From Malania oleifera (lineage: Eukaryota > Streptophyta > Magnoliopsida > Santalales > Ximeniaceae): a stretch of 64,000 bases of DNA. Below, piece after piece: positions 45,167-57,289 of the stretch. The stretch lies in contig NC_080419.1 of NCBI RefSeq assembly GCF_029873635.1, forward strand, positions 80,026,931 through 80,090,930, written 5' to 3'. Below the pieces are notes generated by a model. That model searched no databases, was not told the DNA's origin, and saw only the letters and a program-made list of their open reading frames with translations. A program made the position numbers and the translations under genes. Every line of letters begins with the position of its first letter. The first letter of the stretch is position 1.

Positions 45167-45552
45167 TGTTGACGCGCAGCGATTTTAATCTTTCAATCAA
45201 CAAAATAAATCACACAAAGAACATTCACAGAAAAATGGAGACGAGAAATTTTATGTGGTTTGACAAGGTTGCCTACGAACAGGGAGTGTGCACCTTGAGA
45301 AAAAACCACTATGAAACGATGGCAGTACAAGATTTGATCAATCTCTCCCTAATCCTAGATCCCCTATACACCCATTCTCCTTAAACCCATTGAAGAAAAG
45401 TTCTTCCTAGAGAAAACCTCCTCGACCTCACTTTGCACAAAATGACAAGCAATTCCTATATTTTCCCATGGCTTACCATTGGATTTTAGAGACGATCCAA
45501 CGGTTGTGATAAAAGCCACAATAAATAAATAAAAATAAACATATTTTTAACA
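45167..45552 (-). repeat. 5' LTR of the copia element
   Basis: 386 bp; reads TGTTAAAAATATG to GCGTCAACA on the minus strand. The 3' LTR (410 bp) carries extra bases, for example around 39300-39330. Confidence 0.9.
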
Positions 45553-45860
45553 ACTTTCAATCATAGGAACATGTTGGAGCTAGTCCTAATCAATTTTGAG
45601 CTCATTAATTTGCCCAATTTGGACACTCAAGTTCTAAAATAAACTTACTACTTGAACTCGAAATACTACTTTAACTCTAGGAGCATAACTTTGAAATCGT
45701 GGGAAATTTGGAATTTGTCATTACTACTGGAGTATTAGTGATGTTTTCTGATGGGTCACTAATACTCACATTTCTCAAAGTCTTTGCCTCCTTGAGCTAT
45801 TTTTTCATCAAAATTTTTTAAAAAATTTAACTAAAATTTCATTTACTTTTATGTAGTGTT

Positions 45861-46702
45861 TGAGAGCATGCATTTAAAGTTTTGGATTTGGACTCATATG
45901 GATTGGGACAAGTCCAATTTTATAATATATTTCATCCAACTCCGCACAAGTCCAAATCTTAGGCTTGGAATCAAAGTGTCAGACGCAGGGTTAGAGTCAT
46001 TTTAATGATAATATATTGAAACAAAAGTTTTTATGTTACATTTTCCCCCTATAAGTCATTCTTCTCAAGAACAAAAACACAAATGTTTCCTTTTATTACT
46101 TTTGTTCATGTAGTACCCCTAGTACTATATATTAAATTCTCCAATTAAGAAATTATGAGGTATACTTAGTCTAACATGTCATATGTAGATTAACCAAATA
46201 AAGTAATGAAAATTTATACATTATATTGGGTTTTTATATGCATGTGTGTGTGATCTTCATGATTACATGGGGGTGTGTGTCCATATATCTATATTATTAT
46301 ATTAAATCAAATCAGCATGCTTCTAGAGACCTCCAAACAGTGATCCTAATAGTTATGGAATTTAAAATTTAAAAAATTTCTCATAATTATTTGATCGGTC
46401 TAACTAAATTATTCTTAAATTCTATTGGTTAATTTTCTACACACCAAACATAAAAGTGAGCAAGGAGAGAGAAGATCAAATAGTTTTTGCATAATTGAAA
46501 ATTGATTAAAAGAAATATAACGGAATAAGCATTAGTTACACCAAAGTTTAGTCGTCGCAATGGAAATGACATAAGGTATATCATGATTTACTTCATTTAT
46601 CCTTACTTGTTTACGGTTCGTAAAATTATATAAACATCATTCCTATGGAATTTTCTAACATGGTAAACATAGATAAAGTGAAATGCTTAAATACTAAATT
46701 GG
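45861..46702. other. Intergenic, no gene
   Basis: AT-rich; no coding similarity, no transposon ends. The 5' exon expected for the EG45-like gene downstream (signal peptide) is not visible here. Confidence 0.6.
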
Positions 46703-46744
46703 CCTGCCTTTCTAACTCTTTGCTGTATCAATGAAGCAAGCCTA

Positions 46745-47017
46745 TGCAATGGTAACAGGCAGGATCAATTTTCGCCAAGTAACCTCTTTGTGAAGGTTAG
46801 TGAAGGCCTGTGGGACAATGGCGCAGCATGTGGTCGGAGATACCGCCTGCAATGCTTAAGTGGCAACAGGAAGCCATGCAAAGATTGCGCTGTAGAGGTG
46901 AAAGTGGTCGATTTTTGTGAAAATCCATGCACGTCCACACTTGTAATGTCGAACGATGCATTTCAAGCCATCTACAAAAACCTCAAAGCAAAAATCAACA
47001 TTGAATACTTACAGTAA
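46745..47017 (+). pseudogene. EG45-like (plant natriuretic peptide / barwin-fold) exon, partial gene
   Basis: The frame reads CNGNRQDQFSPSNLFVKVSE, GLWDNGAACGRRYRLQCLSG, DCAVEVKVVDFCENPC, then TLVMSNDAFQAIYKNLKAKI and NIEYLQ. This is the DPBB fold of EG45-like/PNP secreted apoplastic proteins, with GLWDNGAACG and VKVVDFC conserved. The frame continues upstream without a clear start, and TTACAGTAAGT at 47010 gives a good donor (GT at 47014). A 3' exon could start after TTTCAG near 47174. No signal-peptide exon is seen, so it is either an exon of a gene with an unseen first exon or a fragment. Expression is unknown. Confidence 0.65.
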
Positions 47018-48026
47018 GTTCCATTTCCCACTTCCCTCTTTCGCACTTTGTATGAAGACATGCATGCATGCAAAACATACACTAACTAGCATACAAATGC
47101 CTAGCCCAATTTGGACTCAAAATGATTGTAGGATTTAATAGGAGGATACGTTGTAATGCTTGCATTTGTTTCAGTTTCCGAATTCTCACCATAGCACAGA
47201 AGGATGGGACTTTTTGTTGGTTTGTTAACTCGTGCAGCAAATGAAATAAAAAGGTTTGAAGGCACATCGAGTTTTTCTAATAAACTTTTTATTTATGTAG
47301 CCTTACAAGAGATATATCAAGTGTTCATTATTTTAAAGGATAAAAAGAACAGCAGGTTACAACATTGACAATGCATAGTCAAACTAATTGATCGAATATA
47401 TGGAGGAGATTGAAAATTAAATATATAAGGCGGTGGGTAAGTAGAACAAATCTACTCTTCAAGATGAAAGTTGAGATTGAAATGTGCTTTATTTGATCAT
47501 TCTTAAAGATTTGCTATTGCTATTGGAGACAAGGATGAAGAAAACGAACTCCCTCTAGCTATAAAGGTGTCTGCATTTCAATCAAGCGGGAAACCTATAT
47601 AGATAGTTCACTTATCAAAACTTATATCAGCAGTAACTTCAATTAATATTTTAGGGTTAGTTTCGTCAAGGATTTTGAGTGAGAAAGGAAAACAAAAGAA
47701 CATTTGAGAAAAAAATTCATTTTCCATGATATTTTCTCTCTATCTAAATGCTACTAAAAATAAAAAAGTTGTTTCAATATGAATTAAAATAAAAAAAAAA
47801 TGTTAATCATGCATAAAATTCAAAATTTTAACCATTGACTTGATTTTTTTTTTTTTTTTGGTTTTCTTTCTCATTGTTAATTTATGTATTTTTGAATGAA
47901 AATCGATATAATTGTATACTATGTTTTGTCTAAATTTACATGAATTTAAATTTAAGATGTGTATTGTTGGCTCCAAATGCAGGGTTAATGTTTTTTTTTA
48001 TTTCTATTATATTCTTTGCTTTCATA

Positions 48027-48065
<39 letters not shown>

Positions 48066-48280
48066 AAGAGAGACGGAGGTAGACAAGGGTATTAAAGTAA
48101 TAAGGCTGAAACTTATTTTATAAACCTAAAAGAGTATTGTTTCACATATAAAGATATCTTTAATCAACTATTATGTTTTTTTTTATATCAAATTGGTGGT
48201 CATCAAAGTGGTTATCCAAGTAATATGTTTTCAAAAGGATAAATGGAATTGAAGGCTTCAATCTTACAGTGGATACTCGT
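47018..48280. other. Intergenic with (TG)n(AG)n microsatellite
   Basis: (TG)n then (AG)n at about 48028-48066 and long A and T runs (47790, 47845). No gene or transposon end recognised. Confidence 0.6.
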
Positions 48281-50240
48281 CGTTAGCCTTAATGCAATCC
48301 CAAGAGGGGGGTGAATTGGGTATTTACAATTTTGTCTTAAGTTCAACTAATCCAACAATCGGTATTACACAAACCTATGGTCTTTTTATGTAATCGTACA
48401 CCCAATCAAATATTCAAACAATAAACATAAACATACAAGTGCAGAAAGTGAATTGCGAAAAATAAAAATTAACACCAGATATGTTATCGTGGTTCGGTAA
48501 ATACTACCTACGTCATCGCCTTGGCTCACTAGCATAAAGATTCCACTAATGCTCACTTAATGGGTGGATCGGCACTAGTTACAACCAGGTCAATTAACGG
48601 GGCTGACCTCAACCTACACCTTACCAAGATGATGCACCTAACTTTCCTAACCGGGTCTTAGTCAATTTAGGACTATTCAATAGGGCTAGTCTCCCTTTTC
48701 AGGCCCACATCTGAAATACAACAAATATAAAAATTTGCGTACACGAAAATATGACTCTATATAAGCAAATATGTACTACAATATAGTACAGTATAATCAA
48801 TGCACACCATTGATGTAAGAACTATAGGCTCAGTGATGTATGTGTGCAATCAACACTCAAGATAGTGTCTATATTCAATCTAGCACCAGAGTGTATTAAG
48901 AAGCTAATCTTTGAAACTTTGTATCAAACTATATCCCAATAACAATCTAGGGTTTCAAAGACTTCAACCAATAGCAATCAAAATATCTCAAGAATTTTTT
49001 CTCAATGATCAAGCATAAGAGATATTTGAAAATAGCTTGTGAAAAATATTTTGCACACACAAAATAAAAGCCTTAGGTGTCTTGCAATATGAATGCAAAG
49101 ACCCACAAGCTCCTAAGGTAGTAGTATGTGAGAGTATTGACTTAGTATAGGAGTATAATCACTCTAGGTACTCTCACAAGGCTTGAATTATCAAGAAGGT
49201 AGTAGTATGTAAGAGTATAGACTTAGTATAGGAAAAATTTGCTCTAAAAAATACAGAACATTTTTGGCTAATCCAAATCTCTAATCCTTGCTTAAACATG
49301 CAAATGAACTCATATATATACAGAAGGGAAGGATTATGACCGTTGGGGACATAGGGGTAATTATTAAATTTGTTTAAAAACTATTTAGAAAAATTAACCC
49401 CATTTAACCCTATTTACCTCGATTAAAAATTGGACCAGCTCGAGAGTTTCGAGTGCCTAAACTAGAATTTAGCCGCCTGAACAAACACAACAGGGAGAGT
49501 GATTTTTGAGGTTCCAGTGCTTGAATTATGGTTTCATTTGCTGAACTGAGGTGATTCTCCAAAAGATCGCGATTCGGTCACCCAGTCTAAAGTTTGGTAT
49601 GTCGAACTTGAACTTTCAATCGTCCGAGGCATATTTGAACATGGGAGTTCAGGCTATCGAGATGTTGGCAAAAGTTAGAATGGTGGTTCGGTCGCCCGAG
49701 GACGCTATAGTTATTTTTGGTTCGGTTACCCAAAGCCAAGTCAACTTTTGGCTTGGTCAAAGGTTCGATCGCCCGGAATGTCTTGAACACCATAGTTCGG
49801 TCACCTGAAACCTCATTCGTTTAGCCCTTTACGTCCTATTTCAATTCAATTGCTTCCCCTGATAGTATATGTAATATTAGAGACTATTTTACGTGTAAGT
49901 GCAAGGACCTAGGGTCTTTCTAAAGTCTTTGAGTTAGTCCCAAAAACCTGGCGTTGGTCGATCGAAGGATGATCCCAAAGGTCACTCTATGATCTTGAGC
50001 TTATAAGTTCCTATCATGTATGATCTGCAGATTATTACAGACCATTTCCTATATTACTATTACAGACCCGAATTAAACATAATATAAATTACAAATATGA
50101 CTATTCTAGGTCTTTATTCTTCAAGTCGCCTCATGTCATCATGTGATCTTGCCAATATTAACCTGCACACAAACTTGGAAAACATTAAGTACCAAAGTAT
50201 TTGTCATAATCAAAACGGGATATGACCCATAATATCAACA
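48281..50240 (-). repeat. 3' LTR, copy A (1960 bp)
   Basis: Plus-strand start CGTTAGCCTTAATGC (TG changed to CG), end ATATCAACA. It is collinear with copy C at 55254 and clearly closer to it than to the solo LTR at 50302. Hairpin-like TTCGG...CCGAA motifs fill 49446-49812. Confidence 0.9.
49446..49812. repeat. Array of TTCGG-TCGC-CCGAA hairpin-like motifs in LTR A
   Basis: About a dozen variants, such as GTTCGGTCGCCCGAG at 49686 and TTCGATCGCCCGGAA near 49764, lie every 20-45 bases. Intact forms are a 5-bp dyad around a 4-base spacer. The same kind of array is in LTR C and solo LTR B. Many variants are one transition away from the core. Confidence 0.8.
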
Positions 50241-50301
50241 ATATCCCCCTTTTTTTTTATAACAATTACCTTATGCAAAAGTGGGTATAGCCAAGAAAGG
50301 C

Positions 50302-52387
50302 TGTTAGCTTCGGCGTATTCCCAAGAAGGGGGTGAATTGGAATTTAAAATTTATTCCTAGGTTTGGCTAGTTCAATAGCAGTACATTCACAACTTAGGGT
50401 ATGTCTATACAGTCCCAAATGAGCAAATAAATATAATGTGCAGAAATTAAAATCATGCACAGCATTCACCAACTATAACATACATGTGCAGGAATGTAAA
50501 TTATAGAAAGATAAACAATGCACACAAGATATGTTATCGGGGTTCGGCCAACTATGCCTACGTCCTCACCTTGGCTACACCAGCACAAGGATTCCACTAA
50601 TGGCTCACTTAACAGGTGGAGCGACACCTAATACAATCAGGTCAATTACTACAGGGCTGACCTCAACCTTAACTAGGTCAATTAGCGGGGTTGACCTCAA
50701 CCTACACGCCTTAACAGGATGGCGCACCTAACTTTCCTAACCGTGTCTAAGCCAATCCGGGACTATTCCAGGGCTAGTCTCCCTCTTTAGGCCCATGCCT
50801 AGAATACAACAATTTTACTCAATAAATAAAACGGTACAGTGATTATGCTTTCAAGTAAAGCAGATATGTACCCAAATACGCGCAATATAATTAATCAACC
50901 ACACATCAACAATGTAGGAAATGTAAGCTCAGTGATGTGTATTTTTGTGCAAGCTACACTCAACAGGATATGATCGCTAATATGCTCAAGAGTGTTCACA
51001 ACAAGCAGTATCTTGGAATCAAAACTATTTTAATAGCACATCAATATTCCAAGTATACAAATCAAATAATCAAACTAGTTCAAAAAGATTTTCCTCAATG
51101 AAATAAGCACAATACTAGTTTGAAAATAGTTTGCTTGTTTAAAAATATTTGCACAACAAAAATCCAAGTTATAGGAATCTTTGCAATAACAATGCAAAGA
51201 TCCTTAAGCTACTAGGCTTTTCCCAACACAAGATTTATCAAATGAAATACGTGGGAAAACCTTGCTTAACTCCCCAAAATTGATATCAATCAACCAAGTA
51301 AAGTACTGGGAGTATGAGCAATGCTAAGCAATAAATAAACACTCACAAAGTAAGATTTCTCAAGGGAATGAAGGTGTTTGAGTGTTCTGGGGTTGGAATG
51401 AACAAATAGGGTTTAGGAAATTTGAGAGAATCTTTGGCTAATCCTATTTGCTAATCACTACTAATTTTTGCAAATGAACCCCTATTTATGGACAAGGATA
51501 AAAATATAACCGTTTGGGACATGTTGGGAATTATTAGAAAAGATTCAAAATGTTTAAACACCATTAACCCAACATAACCCAAATTTACCACAGTTAAATA
51601 GTTTTTAACCCGCCGAGGTTCAGGTGGCTGAACCGAGATTCAGTCGCCTGAACAGACACAGCTTTAAAAGATATTCAACTGAGTTCGGTCACCCGTGTCG
51701 TGTTTCGGCGTCCTGCATCAAAGTTAGAAACATTTGTTTGTGACTTCGGGTGCTCGGTCCTGGGTTCGGTAGCCCAAACTCATATGTTTGGTCGCCCGGG
51801 ATCCTTTTGAACTGTATGGTCCAGTAGCCCGAGTTGGTGAGGAGTCCCTTTCAAGGGATTCGGGTGCCTGAGGACGATAAGGTCAAAATAGGTTCGGTTG
51901 CCCGAAGTCTAGTCAAACTGTTGACTGGTCAATAGTTTGGGTGCCCGAGGTGATTTGTTCACCTGGGGTTCGGTCGCCTAACCTCACACATTTTTTGCCT
52001 TTTAAGTTCATTTTCACTTTGATTAATTTCCCTGATATTATAAGTGATATTGGGGACTTTGTGCACTAAGTGTAGGAACCTAAAGTCTTTTCCCCTAAAG
52101 TCATTCGGTCCCTAAGGTCAAACTACGGTCTTTTTGAGAGCTTACAAATACCTACATGTATGACATGCAAAGATTATTATAGACCGTTTCTCCTAATTAC
52201 TATTACAGAACCATATTACAATCAATGATTTGTCAATATAAATTAAAGTCTTCAGGGTCTTCATGCTTTACTTTCATGTGCTATCTATTTGATCTTCCTA
52301 ATATGATCCTGCACACAAACTTGGCAAACGTTAAATACCAAGAGTATTTGGCATTATCAAAACTGGGTGTGACCCATGAGATCAACA
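50302..52387 (-). mobile_element. Solo LTR, copy B (2086 bp), inside the long-LTR element
   Basis: Starts TGTTAGCTTCGGCG and ends GATCAACA. AAGGC lies on both sides (50297-50301 and 52388-52392), an exact 5-bp target duplication. It is a diverged relative of copies A and C, with its own run of TTCGG-type motifs at 51610-51985. It went in 60 bp from the 3' LTR of the host. Confidence 0.9.
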
Positions 52388-54279
52388 AAGGCTCCCCCTG
52401 AAAGTATGCATAAAGAAATGCAAAGAAATTTAAAGCTGAAGAATTTCCCAAATACCCAGTTTTGCTACTTCTCCCCCTTTTGGCAACAGTAAAAAGGGCA
52501 TGTAAAATATAACTGGTCTTTGAAAAATGTGGCAATTAAGCATACAAACAATATAACTGGTCATACAAATTTAAAATGACATAACAAATATTATTAGATC
52601 AGAATTATCCACAAATCATAGCAATTTAAAGCATATCATAAGACCCGTAAAAGATTTAATTTTAAAATATACGACATATGATAACAGGTAGAAAATTTGA
52701 GCATAAAATAGTCTAACTAGTTCATATGCATTTTCATGAGCAGTTATCGAACCAGTTATGCAAATAAAAAATTATATATATGTATAATGATAATAAGGTA
52801 AAAGATAAATAGTTTAGTTTTGAAATTTGACATTGCCAAAAAGTATATGTAAATAGATATATATATCCCCTTCATGATATTGTCAAAAATACTAGTGGTG
52901 CTTCCTAAAAAAGAAACTTTAAAGATCATGCAAGCAATAATTTTCTAGTTTAGCATTTTGAACATATTCATAATATAACCAAAATCATAACCATATTGAT
53001 CTAAAGAAAATCTTAACAGTCAAATGCAAGATCGTATGGCAAAGACAAACAATATATGGCAAAGCAATATATATCAACTTAAGATTTTCATAAGGATCCT
53101 TTCATTTAAGCACATGCCACACTTGATTCAAAGCATATCTAAGGTAAAAGTATTTGAGAGTATAACAAGATGAATATTTAATTTTAGATGCTCCCACTAT
53201 CGTTTAGAATCCTAGCTTAGAGACAATAAACTACTTATACCAGTTAAAGACAAACTTCATTATGCTAGTAGTATAAGTCTATCAATTTAAATCTTTTTAA
53301 CCAACCATACTGATTATTAATCCACTATATTTATCCTTATCAGTATAGTTGTCCCTATAGACCATAGATGCATAAGAGAATATATATTAAGGCATGCTAT
53401 GTAGTTCATGACCCAAGAACATTCCATATCAAATAATGTTCAAGGATATCAGAAGAGCCTCAATATTTTGATACACGAAAGTGATGCATGAAGATCATTT
53501 ATGCTCTTTCTATAAGGATGGAGCTTAGCTCCCCTGAACATTTTTTATGATTATGTAATGATGAAATTTAATATTCAATTAGTTTTTACTCATCATTTCA
53601 AAAATATTTTAAATTTCATTTTATTATAATCATTTTTAGACAAGGTTTTACTTGGGAAAATTCTAACAAAAAATCGGCAGCATGTCTTCCGTAAATTGGA
53701 CATTTTCCCATAAATCGACAGTGTTTATTGATAAGCACTGGATAGATATGGAATTTATGATTACTGGTGCTTATACCTAGAATGATGACCAGGTTTTGAT
53801 TAATGAGATTAGGGTCAAAGGTAGATTGACTAGGATGGATCCCTAAAGCTCATCTCTATGCAATGGACAACAGTTGCTTAACTTAAGATATTATATTTAA
53901 GCATGAGTTAAGCACTTAGAATTAATTACCTGGCAAAGATGTCATGTCCAATTGGAAGTGGATGTGTATATTAAGCTTCTACATTTTGAAACTATACCAT
54001 CTCCCAAGCCTATTGACATTACAAACCCATAAATCCAATCCTAGGGTCTAAGGAAAAATTAACTAATTTGGTAATTTAATTTAAGTCCATTTTTCTTTAG
54101 GTCCTATGGGGTTCACCTTCATGATTACCCACTCATCTTCTTATCTAAGCCTCGGGCACTTCTAAATAGACAATTAAAGCTGACATGCCCTTTCATTTTA
54201 CTAAATAAGCAAATTTTGTATATGCGTGAAGGGTTTTGCTTATTTGTTATATTTTTACAAAAAGAGGCAAATGAATGAC
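52388..54279 (-). other. Internal region of the long-LTR element, no genes
   Basis: AT-rich. It has short frames without known domains and a long TAT/ATA-rich portion near 52760-52870. Likely untranslated or fully decayed sequence between gag and the 3' LTR. Confidence 0.6.
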
Positions 54280-55117
54280 TCTAGGATTTATGAATCAAGC
54301 TTGAACCCTTTTTGAAAAGAATTTTTCTTTTTGATTCCAAAGGATTTATTATGATTATTCTTATCATTTTTTGCTTTGAGTGTAACTCTAGAATAATCAT
54401 CTGTTTCTTTCTCCAAGCATATAACTTTCAATATTTTTTCAATCTTTTTCATTTCAAGAATAGCATGATAATTTTATAACTCCTTTAATTGTTTTGCTAT
54501 TTTTTTTTTCTCATTCTTCAAAAATATTTTATGCTTAGATACCCTAACTAGAAAATTGTGCATTTTCAATAAAGTATTTTCTAGTTTTTCATACGACAAC
54601 ATGCTTTTATTATTCAATTCAGCACATGATTCATCAAAAGAATTAACACAATAGTTTTCACATAAATCATTGCATGCAACGACAATAGTATTTTCACAAA
54701 GTTTAACAGATGATTCAACACATGATATTTTACAACAATCAATATAAGAATCATCAACTGTATAACAAACTGAAAATAGGAGGTGAATCATATACCTCTT
54801 CATTGATTGGCGTTATTAATGCATGTTTTGCTTCCTCTGGAGCATTTGAGCTTAAATGCTTCAGAGAGATGGTCTCCGCTTCTTTTGCCTCTCCATATTT
54901 CCTATCGAGCTCCTCTCAAATATCCGTTGCAATGGAACATGCCATGATCTCAAGAAGAATATTAGAATCTAAAGCGCAATACAATAAATCCATGACATAT
55001 GAATTAGCATGCATCAAATTAATATCATTTTCTATTGGTATACAAATTCCTTTATTAATCACCTGCCAAGCCCTCCAGTTCATAGATTTTATAAATACGC
55101 TCATTCTAAGTTTCTAG
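54280..55117 (-). pseudogene. copia gag remnant of the long-LTR element
   Basis: Minus strand from 55104: MSVFIKSMNWRAWQVINKG, then NSYVMDLLYCALDSNILLEI, MACSIATDI, a TGA where a Trp codon is expected, and EELDRKYGEAKEAE, a copia-type gag. A one-base shift near 54790 leads into a Cys- and Asn-rich stretch (54803-54474) and a Lys-rich coiled coil (KIFLKNEKKKIAKQLKEL). Confidence 0.8.
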
Positions 55118-55253
55118 GTGGTGTAATCAACACCACAAAATAATAAAAGACTCGAAGGTGATCATCCCTCGATGAATGGGGATTCACCAATGAGAGTCAT
55201 TGCTATTTTTACAAAAGCTATTAAGCTTAGTGCAACAAGGCTTTGATGCCACT

Positions 55254-57289
55254 TGTTAGCCTAGGTGCAATCCCAAAAGGGGGGTGAATTGGGTACTTAA
55301 AATTTTGTCTTAGGTTCAACTAATCCAACAATTAGTATTACACAAATCTTGGGTCTTTCTATGTAATCGTACACCCAGTCAAATATTCAAACAATAAACA
55401 TAAACATACAAGTGCAGAAAGTAAATTTCGAAAAATAATATCAACACTAGATATGTTATTGGGGTTCGACCAATACTGCCTACGTCCACGCCTCGGCTCA
55501 CCAGCACAAGGATTCTACTAATACTCACTTAACGGGTGGAGTGACACCGGTTACAACCAAGTCAATTAACGGGGATGACCTCAACCTACACCTTACCAGG
55601 ATGGTGCACCTAACTTTCCTAATTGGGTCTAAGCCAATCCGAGACTATTCAATAGGGTTAGTCTCCCTCTTCAGGACTACGTCTGGAATACAACAGATAA
55701 AAAAATTTGCATACACGAAAATATGCTTCTACACAAGCAGATATATACTACAATACAACATTGTATAATCAATGCACACTAATGATGTAAGAACTATAAG
55801 CTTAGTGATGTATGTGTGCAATCAACACTCAAGATAATGTCTATATTCAATCTAGCACCAAACTGTATCAATAAGCTAATCTTTGAAGCTTTGTATCAAA
55901 ATATATCTCAATAACAATCTAAGGCTTCAAAGACTTCAACCAATAGCAATCAAAATATCTCAAGAATATTTTCTCAATGATCAAGCATAAGAGATATTTG
56001 AAAATAGCTTGTGAAAAATATTTTGCACACACAAAATAAAAGCCTTAGGTGTCTTGCTATATGAATGCAAAAACCCACAAGCTCCTAAGTTTTCCCTACA
56101 CAAGATTTATTAGATTAAATCAGTGGAAAAACTTAATCTTAACTCTCAATATGAAAATCAAATAACAAATAATGCAATGAGAGTTTTTTAGCAAGATTGA
56201 ATGGAGAATTATCACTCTAGGTATGCTCACAAGGCTTGGATTATCAAGAAGGTAATAGTATGTGAGAGTATAGAGTTAGTATAGGAAAAATTTGTTCTAA
56301 AAAATACAGAGGATTTTTGGCTAATCCAAATCTCTAATCCTTGCTTAAACATGCAAATGAACTCATATATATATAGAAAAGGGAAGGATTATAACCGTGG
56401 GGTACATAGGGGTTAAATTTGTTTTAAAACTGTTTAGAAAAATTAACCCCATTTAACCCTATTTACCTTGATTAAAAATTGGACCAACTCGAGAGTTTTA
56501 GGTGCCTAAACTAGAATTCAGCCGCCCGAACAAATACAATAGGAAAAGTGATTTTTGAGGTTCGCGTGCCTGAATTTTGATTCGGTTTGCTGAACAGAGG
56601 CGATTCTCCGAAAGATCGCGATTCGGTCACCCGATCTAAAGTTCAGTATGCCGAACTTGAACTTTCGATCGTCTGAGGCATATTTGAACATGGGAGTTCG
56701 GGCTGTCGAGTTGTTGGGAAAAGTTAGAATGGTGATTCGGTCGCCCAAGGACACTACAATCATTTTTTGTTCGGTTACCCAAAGCCAAGTCAACTTTTTG
56801 ACTGGTCAAAGGTTTGGTCACCTAAAGTGTCTTGAACACCATAGTTCGGTCGCCTAAAACCTCATTCATTTAGCCCTTTACATCCTATTTCAATTCAATT
56901 GTTTCCCCTGATAGTATATGTAATATTAGAGATTATCTTACATGTAAGTGCAAAGACCTAGGGTCTTTCTAAGGTCTTTGGGTTAGTCCCAAAAACCTGG
57001 AGTCAGTCGATCGAAGGGTGATCCCTAAGGTCACTCTATGATCTTGAGCTTATTAGTTCACATCATGCATGATATGCAAATTATTATAGACTATTTCCTA
57101 TATTACTATTACAGACCCGGATTAAACATAATATAAATTACAAAAATAACTATTATGGGTCTTTATTCTTCAAGTCACCTCATGCCATCATGTGATATTG
57201 CCAATATAAACCTACACACAAACTTGGCAAACATTAAGTACCAAAGTATTTGTTATAATCAAAACAGGATATGACCCATAAGGTCAACA
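55254..57289 (-). repeat. 5' LTR, copy C (2036 bp)
   Basis: Plus-strand start TGTTAGCCTAGGTGC, end GGTCAACA. It pairs with copy A over its whole length. TTCGG-type motifs lie at about 56490-56862. Confidence 0.9.

Larger units (their letters stand above)
38993..45552 (-). mobile_element. Ty1/copia retrotransposon, 6.56 kb, inside the array
   Basis: LTRs at 45167-45552 (5', minus sense) and 38993-39402 (3') share the plus-strand start TGTTGACGCGCAGC. CCTTT (38988-38992) and ACTTT (45553-45557) flank it, a 5-bp target duplication with one change. On the minus strand the order is LTR, primer site, gag, protease, integrase, RT, RNase H, purine tract, LTR. All genes are broken, and a solo LTR sits in integrase. 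Confidence 0.95.
37780..45860. mobile_element. Foldback-like array of about 180-bp units, split by a copia element
   Basis: Right-arm units start near 38425, 38607, 38789 and 38953, and after the copia element the array resumes at 45553-45716. Each has the order GTAAGTTCCCACACATCC-like, GTGTTAGAACT-like, CAATTTGGACCTCATT-like, then ACTTTGGTTATAAGT-like text. The left part 37780-38110 has the same unit inverted. This is a foldback structure or the repeat-rich inside of a CACTA-type element; GTAGTG at 45853 could be the right end. No transposase is seen. Confidence 0.6.
48281..57289 (-). mobile_element. Long-LTR copia derivative without pol
   Basis: LTR pair 55254-57289 (5', minus sense) and 48281-50240 (3') are close relatives. 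Primer site at 55241-55251 (TGGCATCAAAG on the minus strand) and purine tract AAAAAAAAAGGGGG at 50245-50258 define the orientation. The internal part has a gag remnant only; no protease, integrase or RT is found, so it is a non-autonomous large-LTR derivative. Flanks CTCGT and CCTGT match at only three of five bases. Confidence 0.85.

Noticed and set aside
37124..45861. Full CACTA transposon from CACTATG at 37127 to GTAGTG at 45858
   Set aside because: The ends do not match beyond five or six bases, the 3-bp flanks differ, and no transposase is present; only the array itself is reported.
54474..54803. Cys-rich protein (VDDSYIDCCKISCVESS) that might look like a small secreted peptide gene
   Set aside because: It continues the copia gag frame after a one-base shift and leads into a gag-type coiled coil; no signal peptide.
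48281..57289. CRISPR-like or satellite interpretation of the TTCGG motif arrays
   Set aside because: Units are short, irregularly spaced and confined to LTRs of one plant retrotransposon group; no uniform repeat-spacer pattern.
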